A stretch of 64,000 nt of DNA, taken from JANSWP01 sp041941305 (GTDB lineage: Bacteria > Bacteroidota > Bacteroidia > Chitinophagales > Saprospiraceae). Numbering within the stretch: the first letter of the stretch is position 1; each line of letters starts with the position of its first letter. The notes below the pieces were generated by a model. It did no database searches, was not told where the DNA came from, and saw nothing but the letters and a program-made list of their open reading frames with translations. The stretch lies in contig JBGTQJ010000006.1 in assembly GCA_041941305.1 (NCBI GenBank), forward strand, positions 1 to 64,000. Direction: 5' to 3'. The translations under genes were made by a program, and so were the position numbers. Shown here one piece after another: positions 35,086 to 44,090 of this stretch.

Positions 35086-37281
35086 GTTTGCCATTTCAGA
35101 CATAAACTTAATGCGCATCAGTTGTATCTCTTCCAACGTTATGTCATCTTCCTGAAGCTCTCTAAATGCTTGATCAACAGAATCTGTATCGGCTTCCATG
35201 AAGTAGTCATAAATATCATCACGGGCATATTCATCCACTGTATCTTCTATATAATAATCGATATTCACTTTTGTACCGGAAAGAACAATGGCATCTAACT
35301 CTTCCAACAGCTCATCCATCTTCAAGTCGTTGGAGCGGGCAATGTCAGAAAAAGGAATTTTTCTATCGATGCCTTGTATGATATTGACTTTTACTTTTGA
35401 TTTATTGGCTACCTGTTTGACTACAAAATCTGTAGGCCGATCGATGTCATTTTCTTCCACATAATCTTTAATCATGGCAATAAATGGCTGTGCATAACGA
35501 AGCGCTTTCCCCTTGCTCACCCCTGTGATATTAGCCATCTCATCCATGGTAATTGGATACTGCGTAGCCATGTCCTCCAGGGAAGGATCCTGGAAAATTA
35601 CAAATGGCGGTACATCTTTTTGTTTGGCGACGTCTCTTCTTAAATCTCGAAGCATCGACATGAGCATTTTATCCAAAACTGCACCTCCTCCCGTATTCAC
35701 AATTATGTCAGCATCCATCTCATCATAATTGTGGTTGATAGGGATCTGTATAGTAACAGGGCTCTTGATGAATGAACGCCCCTTGTCCGTCATCTTCAAT
35801 AAGCCATAACTTTCGATATCCTTGTACAGCAAATCATTGAGTAAGGCATGGCGAAGCACGGAACCCCAAAACGTATCATCTTTGTCTTTTCCGCCACCAA
35901 AGCCAGGGCGTTTGGTAAATCGGAAGTCTTTCATTTCTTTGGTCTCTTTTCCAGAAATGAAGTCTACGAGTGTTTTGATTTTATAATTTTCTTCTAACTG
36001 CAAGACTGCCTCCAATGCTTGTTTCATTTCTTCAGTTACTTCTACTTTCTCCTTCGGGTGGCGACAATTGTCGCACATATTATCGCATTTGGAATCATCA
36101 TATTCTTCGCCGAAGTAATGCAACAGGAATCGACGACGACAACCCGTTGTTTCTGCATAAGCCATCACTTCTTGCATGAGTTGGGCACTCATCTCTCGTT
36201 CGGCTACCGGTTTATCCCTTAGGAATTTTTCCAGCTTTAGAATATCCTTGTAGGAATAAAATGCCATGCAGTTGCCCGTCAAACCATCTCGTCCAGCACG
36301 TCCTGTTTCCTGGTAATAGTTTTCAATACTCTTTGGAATATTGTAGTGGATTACAAAACGCACATCCGGTTTGTCGATCCCCATTCCAAATGCAATCGTC
36401 GCTACAATTACATCTATATCTTCCATCAGAAAAGCATCCTGGGTTTGTGAACGGGTTTTGGCATCCAGACCGGCATGATAAGGGGCTGACTTGATTCCAT
36501 TTACATTCAGCACTTTGGCAATTTCTTCAGTAGATTTTCTCGCCTGCACGTATATGATGCCCGACTGATCAGGCATGGTTTTGATAAACTGAATGATTTG
36601 CTTGAACACGTTCTCCTTTTTTCCCTTTGGACGAACTTCATAATAAAGGTTGTCTCTGTTAAAGGAAGAAATATAGGTCGCCTCATCAGCCATATTCAAA
36701 TTCTTCACAATGTCTGATTGCACTTTGGGAGTAGCCGTAGCTGTAAGAGCAATGACAGGAATATTTTTTCCTATAGCGTCAATCATGGTTCGAATCCGGC
36801 GGTATTCCGGTCGGAAATCGTGTCCCCACTCAGAGATACAGTGCGCTTCATCAACAGCCACAAAGGAAAGGTTGACTGTTTTAAAGAATTCAATATTTTC
36901 GTCTTTTGTAAGGGTCTCTGGGGCAATGTATAGCAGTTTTGTTTTACCTGCGGAGATATCTGCCTTCACGGTCTTCATTTGTGCTCTGGTGAGCGAAGAA
37001 TTAAGAAAATGAGCAATTTCATCTTCCTGGCTATAACCTCGAATAGAATCTACCTGATTTTTCATCAGCGCAATCAGCGGAGAAATGACGATTGCTGTTC
37101 CCTCCATCATCATGGCTGGCAATTGGTAACAAAGAGATTTGCCACCTCCGGTAGGCATAATTACAAAAGTATCTTTTCTGTCCAGGACACTTTGGACTAT
37201 TTTCTCCTGTGTTCCTTTAAAACTATCGAAGCCGAAGTATCTCTGTAGTGCTTCATGCAATGTGTCTTTTGTTGCAATCAT
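35083..37281 (-). CDS. recQ: ATP-dependent DNA helicase RecQ
   Basis: A 732-residue 3'-5' helicase that restarts stalled forks and works in RecF-type recombination. Domain order: helicase motor with Walker A MPTGGGKSLCYQ (about 40-51), DEAH box VDEAHCISEWGHD, and motif VI QETGRAGRDG. A zinc-binding region follows with four Cys (TTGCRRR ... KCDNMCDNC). RQC comes next and then an HRDC domain near 525-600. The C-terminal extension of about 100 residues, which ends acidic, is typical for Bacteroidota RecQ. Confidence 0.95.
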   Translation of the reverse strand: MIATKDTLHEALQRYFGFDSFKGTQEKIVQSVLDRKDTFVIMPTGGGKSLCYQLPAMMMEGTAIVISPLIALMKNQVDSIRGYSQEDEIAHFLNSSLTRAQMKTVKADISAGKTKLLYIAPETLTKDENIEFFKTVNLSFVAVDEAHCISEWGHDFRPEYRRIRTMIDAIGKNIPVIALTATATPKVQSDIVKNLNMADEATYISSFNRDNLYYEVRPKGKKENVFKQIIQFIKTMPDQSGIIYVQARKSTEEIAKVLNVNGIKSAPYHAGLDAKTRSQTQDAFLMEDIDVIVATIAFGMGIDKPDVRFVIHYNIPKSIENYYQETGRAGRDGLTGNCMAFYSYKDILKLEKFLRDKPVAEREMSAQLMQEVMAYAETTGCRRRFLLHYFGEEYDDSKCDNMCDNCRHPKEKVEVTEEMKQALEAVLQLEENYKIKTLVDFISGKETKEMKDFRFTKRPGFGGGKDKDDTFWGSVLRHALLNDLLYKDIESYGLLKMTDKGRSFIKSPVTIQIPINHNYDEMDADIIVNTGGGAVLDKMLMSMLRDLRRDVAKQKDVPPFVIFQDPSLEDMATQYPITMDEMANITGVSKGKALRYAQPFIAMIKDYVEENDIDRPTDFVVKQVANKSKVKVNIIQGIDRKIPFSDIARSNDLKMDELLEELDAIVLSGTKVNIDYYIEDTVDEYARDDIYDYFMEADTDSVDQAFRELQEDDITLEEIQLMRIKFMSEMAN

Positions 37282-37571
37282 GGGTTGTAAAAAATTATAG
37301 TTTGGTTGTTGTAATAAGTAGTTGTTTTGCAGTCAAAAATTATTTTTGTGAATCTGAGGAGCGAAACCCTTTGTACGTGGAATTAATATTGTAGCTTAAA
37401 TTTAGAAAAAACTTTTGGTTTCGTATATAGGTTAGTGTGGAAGAATGTTAAAGTTTAAGTGTTATTGAGTATAGATTTTTTTTTGAATGTTAATTCCTGC
37501 TTTTTCTATTTGGATTTTAACCTTCAAAAACTCATTTTTTTCAAAAAGCCGACAAAAATACAAAAATTATC

Positions 37572-38546
37572 GTGAATGCCGATGTCCTAATTTTGGAAAC
37601 TGCACGTCAAACCATCAAAATAGAATCAGAAACGCTAAGTGCTTTAGAATCAAGCATTAATGATGATTTTGTCAATGTAGTCAAACATGTTTTTCAATCA
37701 AAAGGAAGAGTGGTGATTACCGGAATCGGGAAAAGTGCGATTATTGCTCAAAAAATTGTTGCAACCCTGAACTCCACAGGGACACCGTCCCTCTTTATGC
37801 ATGCATCAGATGCCATTCATGGTGATCTGGGAATGATTCGAGAAGAAGATGCGGTAATCTGTATCTCCAAAAGTGGTGAAACCTCTGAAATAAGGGTTTT
37901 GGTTCCACTTATCAAAAACCTGGGGAATTTGCTCATAGGAATGGTTTCGAATAAAACTTCTTACCTCGCCCAGTACTCAGATTTTACACTTTTAACCCCT
38001 ATAAAAAAAGAAGCTGACCCCAATAATCTGGCGCCTACAGCCAGTACCATTGCCCAAATGGCTTTAGGCGATGCCTTGGCAACTGCCCTTCTGGCCCTGA
38101 GAGGGTTCACACCTAATGATTTTGCTCAATTCCATCCTGGAGGGGCACTGGGCAAACAATTGTATCTGAGAGTCAATGAAATCTATCCTGCCAATGAACG
38201 ACCCGTCGTCAATTTGGATACCAATATCCGCGATACCATCCTGGAAATGACTTCCAAACGCCTGGGTTGCGCAGTGGTTTTGGATGAACTGGAAAAAATT
38301 CAGGGTTTTATAACAGATGGAGACTTGCGCAGGATGCTCGAGAGATTAAAAGGTTCAGAAATTGCTCACCTGAAAGCAAAAGATATCATGACTCCAAGCC
38401 CAAGAACTATTTCGAAAAATACACTTGCCATCAAGGCTTTCGAGTTGATGCGCAATCACAGCATTACCCAAATTATTGTAACCGAAAATGATGAATATCT
38501 GGGCATTGTCCATATTCATGATTTGATCAAAGAAGGGTTTATATGA
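37572..38546 (+). CDS. kdsD: Arabinose-5-phosphate isomerase (KpsF/GutQ family)
   Basis: Interconverts D-ribulose 5-phosphate and D-arabinose 5-phosphate, the first step toward KDO for lipopolysaccharide. The SIS domain spans about residues 30-170 with GIGKSAIIAQKIVATLNSTGTPS, the HGDLGMI segment and SKSGET. Two CBS domains follow (about 205-324). The start is a GTG at 37572; the only nearby ATG is out of frame. The final ATGA overlaps the next start by 4 bases, so the lipoprotein gene is translationally coupled. Confidence 0.9.
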   Translation: MNADVLILETARQTIKIESETLSALESSINDDFVNVVKHVFQSKGRVVITGIGKSAIIAQKIVATLNSTGTPSLFMHASDAIHGDLGMIREEDAVICISKSGETSEIRVLVPLIKNLGNLLIGMVSNKTSYLAQYSDFTLLTPIKKEADPNNLAPTASTIAQMALGDALATALLALRGFTPNDFAQFHPGGALGKQLYLRVNEIYPANERPVVNLDTNIRDTILEMTSKRLGCAVVLDELEKIQGFITDGDLRRMLERLKGSEIAHLKAKDIMTPSPRTISKNTLAIKAFELMRNHSITQIIVTENDEYLGIVHIHDLIKEGFI

Positions 38547-39670
38547 GGAAAGGCAGTTCTCAGTTTTCAGTTCTCAGGTGTCAGTTCTCAGTTCTCAATT
38601 CTCAGTTCTCAGTTGTGGGGTTTGCTCCTTTGGGCTTGTTGGTTGTCAGTTGTGGCTTGATGGTTTTTGGGGGGTGTTCCAATATTCAAGAGTCAAAGAT
38701 CACTCCTGCATTTTACTATTGGAAAGTTTTGGAAGCTCCCTCCACTTTTGAAGAGGCTTACCTTGATTCTTTTGGCGTGAATAAATTGTATCTCAAACTT
38801 TTCGATATTGATTGGGATGCAAATTCGAATGATCCTGTACCTAAAGGGGAAGTGAAGTATCGCTCCAAATACAGAGATGTGTCTTTTGAAGAAATTCCCG
38901 TGGTTTTTATCACCAATCGGACACTTGCCAATTATTCTGATGATGACCTGGAATTGAAGCGGTTCGCAATGAAGATTCATACAAAAATAATGGATGTAAA
39001 TGACCCTTACAATTGGGTATATACTGAAGTACAGTTTGATTGTGATTGGACAGAATCAACCAGAGAAAAATATTTTACAGTCCTTGGACATCTCAGGGAA
39101 ATATTTAATGATATCGGGGTAAAGGTATCCGCCACCATTCGATTGCATCAGGTCAAATATTTTGAAAAAACAGGTGTGCCACCAGTCGATAGAGGGATGC
39201 TGATGTTTTATAACATGGGAGATCTGGATGACATAGAGACGGAAAATTCTATTTTGGATTTGGAAATTGGGAAGAAGTATTTTAAAAATTTTGACAGATA
39301 TCCTTTAGCCCTGGACCTTGCCCTGCCCATCTTTCAATGGGGGGTGGTGTTTCGTGATGGAAAACTTGTCAAACTCATCAATAATCTAAGAGTTGTAGAT
39401 TTGGCGGAAGAAAGCCGATTCAAAAAGCAGGCTGACAATAGGTATCGAGCTGTGAAAAGTACTTACCTGGATGGCTACTATTTATACGAAGGAGATTTGA
39501 TTCGATTAGAAAATATTGATCAGCAAGAACTGGAAGAAAGTGCAGTGCATTTGAGTCAAATCATTCGAAATAGAGACTTGACCGTTGCTTTTTATCACTT
39601 GGATTCTTTGAGCTTGAATGCTTTTCCTCCTGAAAAATTAGAAGCTGTTTTGGAAAAATTTAAAAACTAG
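38543..39670 (+). CDS. Lipoprotein of unknown function, repeat-bearing N-terminus
   Basis: A 375-residue protein whose ATG overlaps the kdsD stop. The first 25 residues are encoded by a degenerate array of the word CAGTTCTCAG (38554-38616), read as SSQFSVL-type repeats. They are followed by a hydrophobic segment and a lipobox-like FGGC (Cys 45). The array therefore forms the n-region of the signal peptide. The mature part has a FYYWKV start, EVQFDCDWTE and YPLALDLALPIFQWGVVF, which resemble TIM-barrel glycosidase-like proteins such as DUF3142, but I cannot confirm this. Confidence 0.65.
   Translation: MRKGSSQFSVLRCQFSVLNSQFSVVGFAPLGLLVVSCGLMVFGGCSNIQESKITPAFYYWKVLEAPSTFEEAYLDSFGVNKLYLKLFDIDWDANSNDPVPKGEVKYRSKYRDVSFEEIPVVFITNRTLANYSDDDLELKRFAMKIHTKIMDVNDPYNWVYTEVQFDCDWTESTREKYFTVLGHLREIFNDIGVKVSATIRLHQVKYFEKTGVPPVDRGMLMFYNMGDLDDIETENSILDLEIGKKYFKNFDRYPLALDLALPIFQWGVVFRDGKLVKLINNLRVVDLAEESRFKKQADNRYRAVKSTYLDGYYLYEGDLIRLENIDQQELEESAVHLSQIIRNRDLTVAFYHLDSLSLNAFPPEKLEAVLEKFKN
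38554..38616 (+). repeat. Degenerate CAGTTCTCAG word array inside a coding region
   Basis: About six imperfect copies of CAGTTCTCAG(TT) in head-to-tail order, entirely within the 5' end of the lipoprotein gene. This is the only word array of the window that lies in a coding region. Confidence 0.7.
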
Positions 39671-39843
39671 GTGAACTAACTTATTCTTGTGGAGCTGTCC
39701 ACAGGACTGAGGGGGATTAAGTCCCTAAGATTGATTGTCAGTTCAAATAAATTTTAGCATTATTTTTTATGATAATGGCTAACACCATTTTGCATCTTGC
39801 CATTCATGACTCCATGGTATCAGCAGTAATTTCAGTATTACCC

Positions 39844-40860
39844 TTAAATCAAATTCCTAAGCAGATGCAATATTTCAAGGGCTTTTGAATCGTATTTCCA
39901 AACCCTGGAATAGGGTATCTGTTTTCCTCCAAACTGAGTCCGGATAGCCTCAATAGGTTCCAGCATGCTACCCTCAAAGTCAAAAATGTCCAGTCCCAAA
40001 GTTTGTTTTGTAAATTTGATTGCCTCCCAGGTTAAAAGAATGCTCGCTCCACTTCCTCTAAAATCCGGATGCTCGCCAGCAAGATGATAATAACTGTTTT
40101 TTTTGTCCCAAATGAGATAGGAAACAGCATGGATTTGTTCCTTTTCATCTATAGCAAAAAAGATTTTTCGGGCTTTGTTTTTTTGAAGCGCCTCATCGTG
40201 TTTTTTCAATTGTTCAAAAGAAAAAAAGATTGGGATGCCTTGCCGGGTGAAGCTCATACGGTTGATTTTGTAGAAAGTTTCTAGCGAATAATCGGAACGG
40301 ATACGGAGATTCTTTTCTGCTTTTTTGATATTTCTGCGAATGTTTCGATTGAAATTTTGAAATACGCTTTCCAAATCACCTAAATCCTCTAAAATGTAGG
40401 TGTAGCGCGTACTTTGCTTGAAATCTTTCCAAAAAAATGGCAACCAGTTTTTGGCAATAGGATGAAAATCTTGAAGGAAGGAATCAAAAGCCGGTAGCTG
40501 CTCCAGCAATTTTCGGTAAAATCTAAACTCGTATTTCAGCTTCCTCTTTTCGGGAATCAACCAGGGACCTAGATATTTGACAAACAAGGGCATGGTCATC
40601 ATTTGAAAAGGTCCTTTTTGCTTCAAAAAATAAGGCATTAAAGCCACAATGCGATTGTCCTCTCTTTCCAAAACCACATCCCAGGTGCCTTCTTCACAAA
40701 CAGCATCCAAATACCAATCCTGAAAGAATATTGGTAAATCTTCAGATTGCCCGCAAAACGCCCGATAACTTTCTTTTGAAGTCATAGAACAAATAAGCGC
40801 AAATTTTTTCGGACAAAACAATTTTGTGAATAATTTCGCGGAGTGATAATTGTGGGTCAA
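39844..40860 (-). CDS. GNAT-fold acyltransferase (FemAB/BioF2-like)
   Basis: A 338-residue protein, likely an N-acyltransferase of the FemAB-like GNAT group. The opening PIFFQDWYLDAVCEEGTWDVV, the acetyl-CoA-binding region HPDFRGSGASILLTWEAIKF (near 273-292) and the closing FDFEGSMLEPIEAIRTQFGGKQIPY fit a Bacteroidota family annotated as GNAT acetyltransferase. The Met at residue 26 (40783-40785, MTSKESYRAFC) matches the family start better than the outermost Met. No cell-wall or polysaccharide cluster is beside it, so the acceptor is unknown. Confidence 0.75.
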   Translation of the reverse strand: MTHNYHSAKLFTKLFCPKKFALICSMTSKESYRAFCGQSEDLPIFFQDWYLDAVCEEGTWDVVLEREDNRIVALMPYFLKQKGPFQMMTMPLFVKYLGPWLIPEKRKLKYEFRFYRKLLEQLPAFDSFLQDFHPIAKNWLPFFWKDFKQSTRYTYILEDLGDLESVFQNFNRNIRRNIKKAEKNLRIRSDYSLETFYKINRMSFTRQGIPIFFSFEQLKKHDEALQKNKARKIFFAIDEKEQIHAVSYLIWDKKNSYYHLAGEHPDFRGSGASILLTWEAIKFTKQTLGLDIFDFEGSMLEPIEAIRTQFGGKQIPYSRVWKYDSKALEILHLLRNLI

Positions 40861-41028
40861 TAAACTTCAATCTAAAACATCATTTTCCAAATAATACTCA
40901 AACGGATATTACCTGCTTCCTTCAGGTGGCTGCTTCGAAGAAAATACTTAAATTTTCGCGGGTGGTGGTATCGTGGTCAAAAACATCATTGCCCCTGTTG
41001 CGAAAATTCTTACCGAACTTTTTTAGAC

Positions 41029-41655
41029 ATGACAGACGGGGCTTCGAATCGCAAAAATGTCGTTTGTCCCGGCTGTGCTGTTGTAGAACGCCACCGTTTG
41101 TTAAAATTATTTCTGCAAGCCAAAACGGACATTTATCATGAGCCTCACCGAGTCCTTTATTTTGCGCCTGAATATAGCCTTCAGGAACATTTGCAGCAGC
41201 TAAAAAACATAGCATACATCAGTGCAGATATTGATTCTTCTTTGGCGATGGAACAGTTTGATATTATGGACATTCCACATCCTGATGCCTCTTTTTCTAT
41301 CATTTTTTGCTCACATGTTTTGGCACATGTAAAGGATGATTTGAAGGCTTTGCAAGAGCTTCATAGGATTATGAGAGCTGATGGCTATTTAATCATGATG
41401 GATTTACCAGCTGATATTCCGAAAACCCTGGAATTTGAAAATGTAAATACTTCGGAAGAAAGAGCGAATGCGTATGGACAAAACGATAGATGGCGCCTAT
41501 ACGGACGAGATTTTGTATCGCGCATCGAGTCAAAAGGATTTAAGGTAATGGTTGAAGATTACACAAAAGAACTCTCAGAAGATTTGATTGAAAAATATAG
41601 AATTTCAAAAGAGGACAAGATTTATGTGTGTAGGAAAAATTTAAACACACTTTAA
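41029..41655 (+). CDS. SAM-dependent methyltransferase, N-terminus extends upstream without ATG
   Basis: A class I methyltransferase of unknown acceptor. Visible motifs are RVLYFAPE (weak motif I region), YISADID and the Methyltransf_11 pattern FSIIFCSHVLAHVKDDLKALQELHRIMRADGYLIM. The ATG at 41029 gives 208 residues. However, the same frame is open back to 40876 and encodes a stretch rich in Arg and Trp followed by HHCPCCENSYRTFLD, which completes a CxxC...CxxC zinc knuckle with CPGC inside the frame. The true protein therefore probably starts upstream, possibly at a rare ATT (40882) or ATA codon. It lies 10 bases before the beta-helix gene. Confidence 0.75.
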   Translation: MTDGASNRKNVVCPGCAVVERHRLLKLFLQAKTDIYHEPHRVLYFAPEYSLQEHLQQLKNIAYISADIDSSLAMEQFDIMDIPHPDASFSIIFCSHVLAHVKDDLKALQELHRIMRADGYLIMMDLPADIPKTLEFENVNTSEERANAYGQNDRWRLYGRDFVSRIESKGFKVMVEDYTKELSEDLIEKYRISKEDKIYVCRKNLNTL

Positions 41656-41665
41656 ACCTGATTTC

Positions 41666-43903
41666 ATGAAATACTTTTTTGCATTTGGTTTTTCGCTATT
41701 GGCTTTGTTTTCATGTGAATCGAATAAAAGCCTTTCCTTGAAATACGGTCAAATAATAACTCAATCCGTTTCACTGAAACAAGACAGCTTTCGTATCAAT
41801 GGAACGGATAGCCTTAACCAACCTGTGCTCACCATCGAAGGTGAAAATATCATCGTAGATTTCAATGGCGCAGTCCTTACTGGCTCCAATGACAAAGAAT
41901 GGCCAAATGAATTCTATGGGCTTGGAATTCTGATAAAAGGAAAAAACATCACCTTGAAAAATGCAAAAGTTCATGGTTTTAAAGTAGCGGTGATGGCACA
42001 GGGAGTAGATAGCTTAAACATCATCGATTGTGATTTTAGTTACAACTATCGCCAAAAACTCAAGAGCATTCGCGAGCGGGAAGATATGTCAGATTGGTTG
42101 AGCTATCATCAAAATGATAAAGATGAATGGCTACGATATGGCATGGGCATTTATATGAAAAACTGTGACCATGCGATAGTTAAAAATGTACACATCACGG
42201 GTGGGCAGAATGGTTTGATGATGATGCAATGTGATAGTGGGCTGATCTACAATAATGAAATCAATTTCAATTCGGGCATTGGCATTGGGATGTATCGGAG
42301 CAATCGAAATCGCATTATGCACAACAAACTGGATTGGAATGTTCGTGGTTATAGCCATGGTTTTTATAGCCGTGGGCAGGATTCGGCGGGTATTTTGGTG
42401 TACGAACAAAGTAATGAAAATGTGTTTGCCTACAATTCAGCGACGCATTCGGGAGATGGTTTTTTCCTTTGGGCGGGGCAGACAACGATGGATACAGGGG
42501 AAGGAGGGTGTAATGATAATTTGATCTATGGAAATGATTTTTCGCATGCACCTACGAATGGGATCGAAGTGACGTTTAGTTCGAATACGATAGCCAATAA
42601 TATTTTAAACGAATGTAGATATGGTCTTTGGGGTGGGTATTCCTGGAAATCCACCATATTTTTCAATGAAATCAAAGATTGTGAATATGGAATTGCAATT
42701 GAGCATGGACAAAACAATACGATTGAAGGAAATCAAATTGAAAACACTGGGGTGGGAATACAACTTTGGGAACGAGAAAAACAGCCTGAAGATTGGGGCT
42801 ATGCAAAGAAAAAGGATGTTTCAAATAAAAATCATTTCATTCATACCAATTATATAAGCAATACAGATTTTCCTATACAAATCAACTCTTCAGACTCAAT
42901 TACCGTTGATGAAAATTATTTTTCAGACTTTGAAAAATTGCTTGAATTGAAAAAAGAAAACTCAAATTTTTCCTTTACCAAAAATTCTGTATATCAAGAA
43001 ATTAATTGGGGCGATGCCACCTCTATGAAAAATGAAAATAATCAACTTTTAGAAAAGGAAATTCCTGATGCAAAAAACATAATGCACGTTTCAATTCCCG
43101 TTATTTTTGATCCTGGTATTATCGAAGATGGATTAAATGCTATTCTCCCCGAAACCCACCCACGCGGCCGCCAATACATCCTCATCGACGAATGGGGACC
43201 TTACAACTTTAAATACCCCATCATTTGGCTACGCGATATCCAAGACAATCAATACACCTTCCTCTTGCTGGGCCCTCAGGGCAATTGGAAATCTGTCGGA
43301 GGTACAGGACTTAAAGGCTTTGGACCCAAAACCGGAACTTTTCCAGCAACCATAGTCGCTCAAAAAGATCCGGAGAGCGATGAAATCTCCCTGGAATTAG
43401 AATTTATAGGTGAAGCCATCACTGACCAATTTGGCATGCATTATAAAAAAGGAACCATCTTCCCTTTTTCATTTTTCAGGTATGAAAAAACACTCAATTG
43501 GAATGTGCAATGGCATGAATACAATGAGGAAAATGAACCTTTAAGCAATTATGAAAGTTTCAAGAACCTGAAGAGCCAAATACCTCAGAAGGTAGTCACT
43601 ACAACGGATTTAGCTTATAGCTGGTGGGGTAGCCCTGGGAATGATATCAACCCCGACAAATTTGCCACTTTCGCCAGCACCACTTTTGAAATCGAATCTG
43701 GGAAATACAAAATTCAGATTACTTCTGATGATGGCATGAAGTTCTTTGTGGATGGGGATTTGCTGATAGATCATTGGGACATTCATGTACCTGCTACCGA
43801 TGAAGTGATTGTAGAATTGGGAGGAGGGCATACTTTTGAAATAGAACATTTTGAAGGAGGTGGATTTGCTACGCTGTCTTTTTTGATGACCAAAATCCGG
43901 TAG
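41666..43903 (+). CDS. Lipoprotein with right-handed beta-helix and PA14 domain
   Basis: A 745-residue surface or periplasmic protein. The lipobox-like ALFSC places the lipid on Cys 17. Residues about 60-460 form parallel beta-helix repeats (NosD/PbH1 type: NITLKNAKVHGF, NLIYGNDF, NTIEGNQIENT), the fold of many polysaccharide lyases and epimerases. A beta-sandwich-like region follows (about 480-640). A PA14 domain closes the chain (about 650-745: YKIQITSDDGMKFFVDGDLLIDHW), a carbohydrate-binding module. A polysaccharide-degrading or -binding role is likely; catalytic residues cannot be assigned. Confidence 0.8.
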   Translation: MKYFFAFGFSLLALFSCESNKSLSLKYGQIITQSVSLKQDSFRINGTDSLNQPVLTIEGENIIVDFNGAVLTGSNDKEWPNEFYGLGILIKGKNITLKNAKVHGFKVAVMAQGVDSLNIIDCDFSYNYRQKLKSIREREDMSDWLSYHQNDKDEWLRYGMGIYMKNCDHAIVKNVHITGGQNGLMMMQCDSGLIYNNEINFNSGIGIGMYRSNRNRIMHNKLDWNVRGYSHGFYSRGQDSAGILVYEQSNENVFAYNSATHSGDGFFLWAGQTTMDTGEGGCNDNLIYGNDFSHAPTNGIEVTFSSNTIANNILNECRYGLWGGYSWKSTIFFNEIKDCEYGIAIEHGQNNTIEGNQIENTGVGIQLWEREKQPEDWGYAKKKDVSNKNHFIHTNYISNTDFPIQINSSDSITVDENYFSDFEKLLELKKENSNFSFTKNSVYQEINWGDATSMKNENNQLLEKEIPDAKNIMHVSIPVIFDPGIIEDGLNAILPETHPRGRQYILIDEWGPYNFKYPIIWLRDIQDNQYTFLLLGPQGNWKSVGGTGLKGFGPKTGTFPATIVAQKDPESDEISLELEFIGEAITDQFGMHYKKGTIFPFSFFRYEKTLNWNVQWHEYNEENEPLSNYESFKNLKSQIPQKVVTTTDLAYSWWGSPGNDINPDKFATFASTTFEIESGKYKIQITSDDGMKFFVDGDLLIDHWDIHVPATDEVIVELGGGHTFEIEHFEGGGFATLSFLMTKIR

Positions 43904-43948
43904 CCACAAGGCTTATTCCGGCTCAATAAATAAATCGATAAGAGACTG

Positions 43949-44014
43949 TAGCACGGCTCTCCCTAGTCGTGCAGAACAAGAGTACGAGAGGGGCAGCTAG
44001 GAAGAGCCGTGCTA
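43949..44014. repeat. 18-bp inverted repeat after beta-helix gene
   Basis: TAGCACGGCTCTCCCTAG (43949-43966) and 43997-44014 are complementary with one mismatch and a 30-nt loop. It is much more GC-rich than its surroundings. Terminator or fold-back element. Confidence 0.5.
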
Positions 44015-44090
44015 TGTTCTTTCCTTAATGATTTATTTCTTGAATCCCAATATTGCTGTGCAACCAATCTAATTCAACAATAATCGTCTA

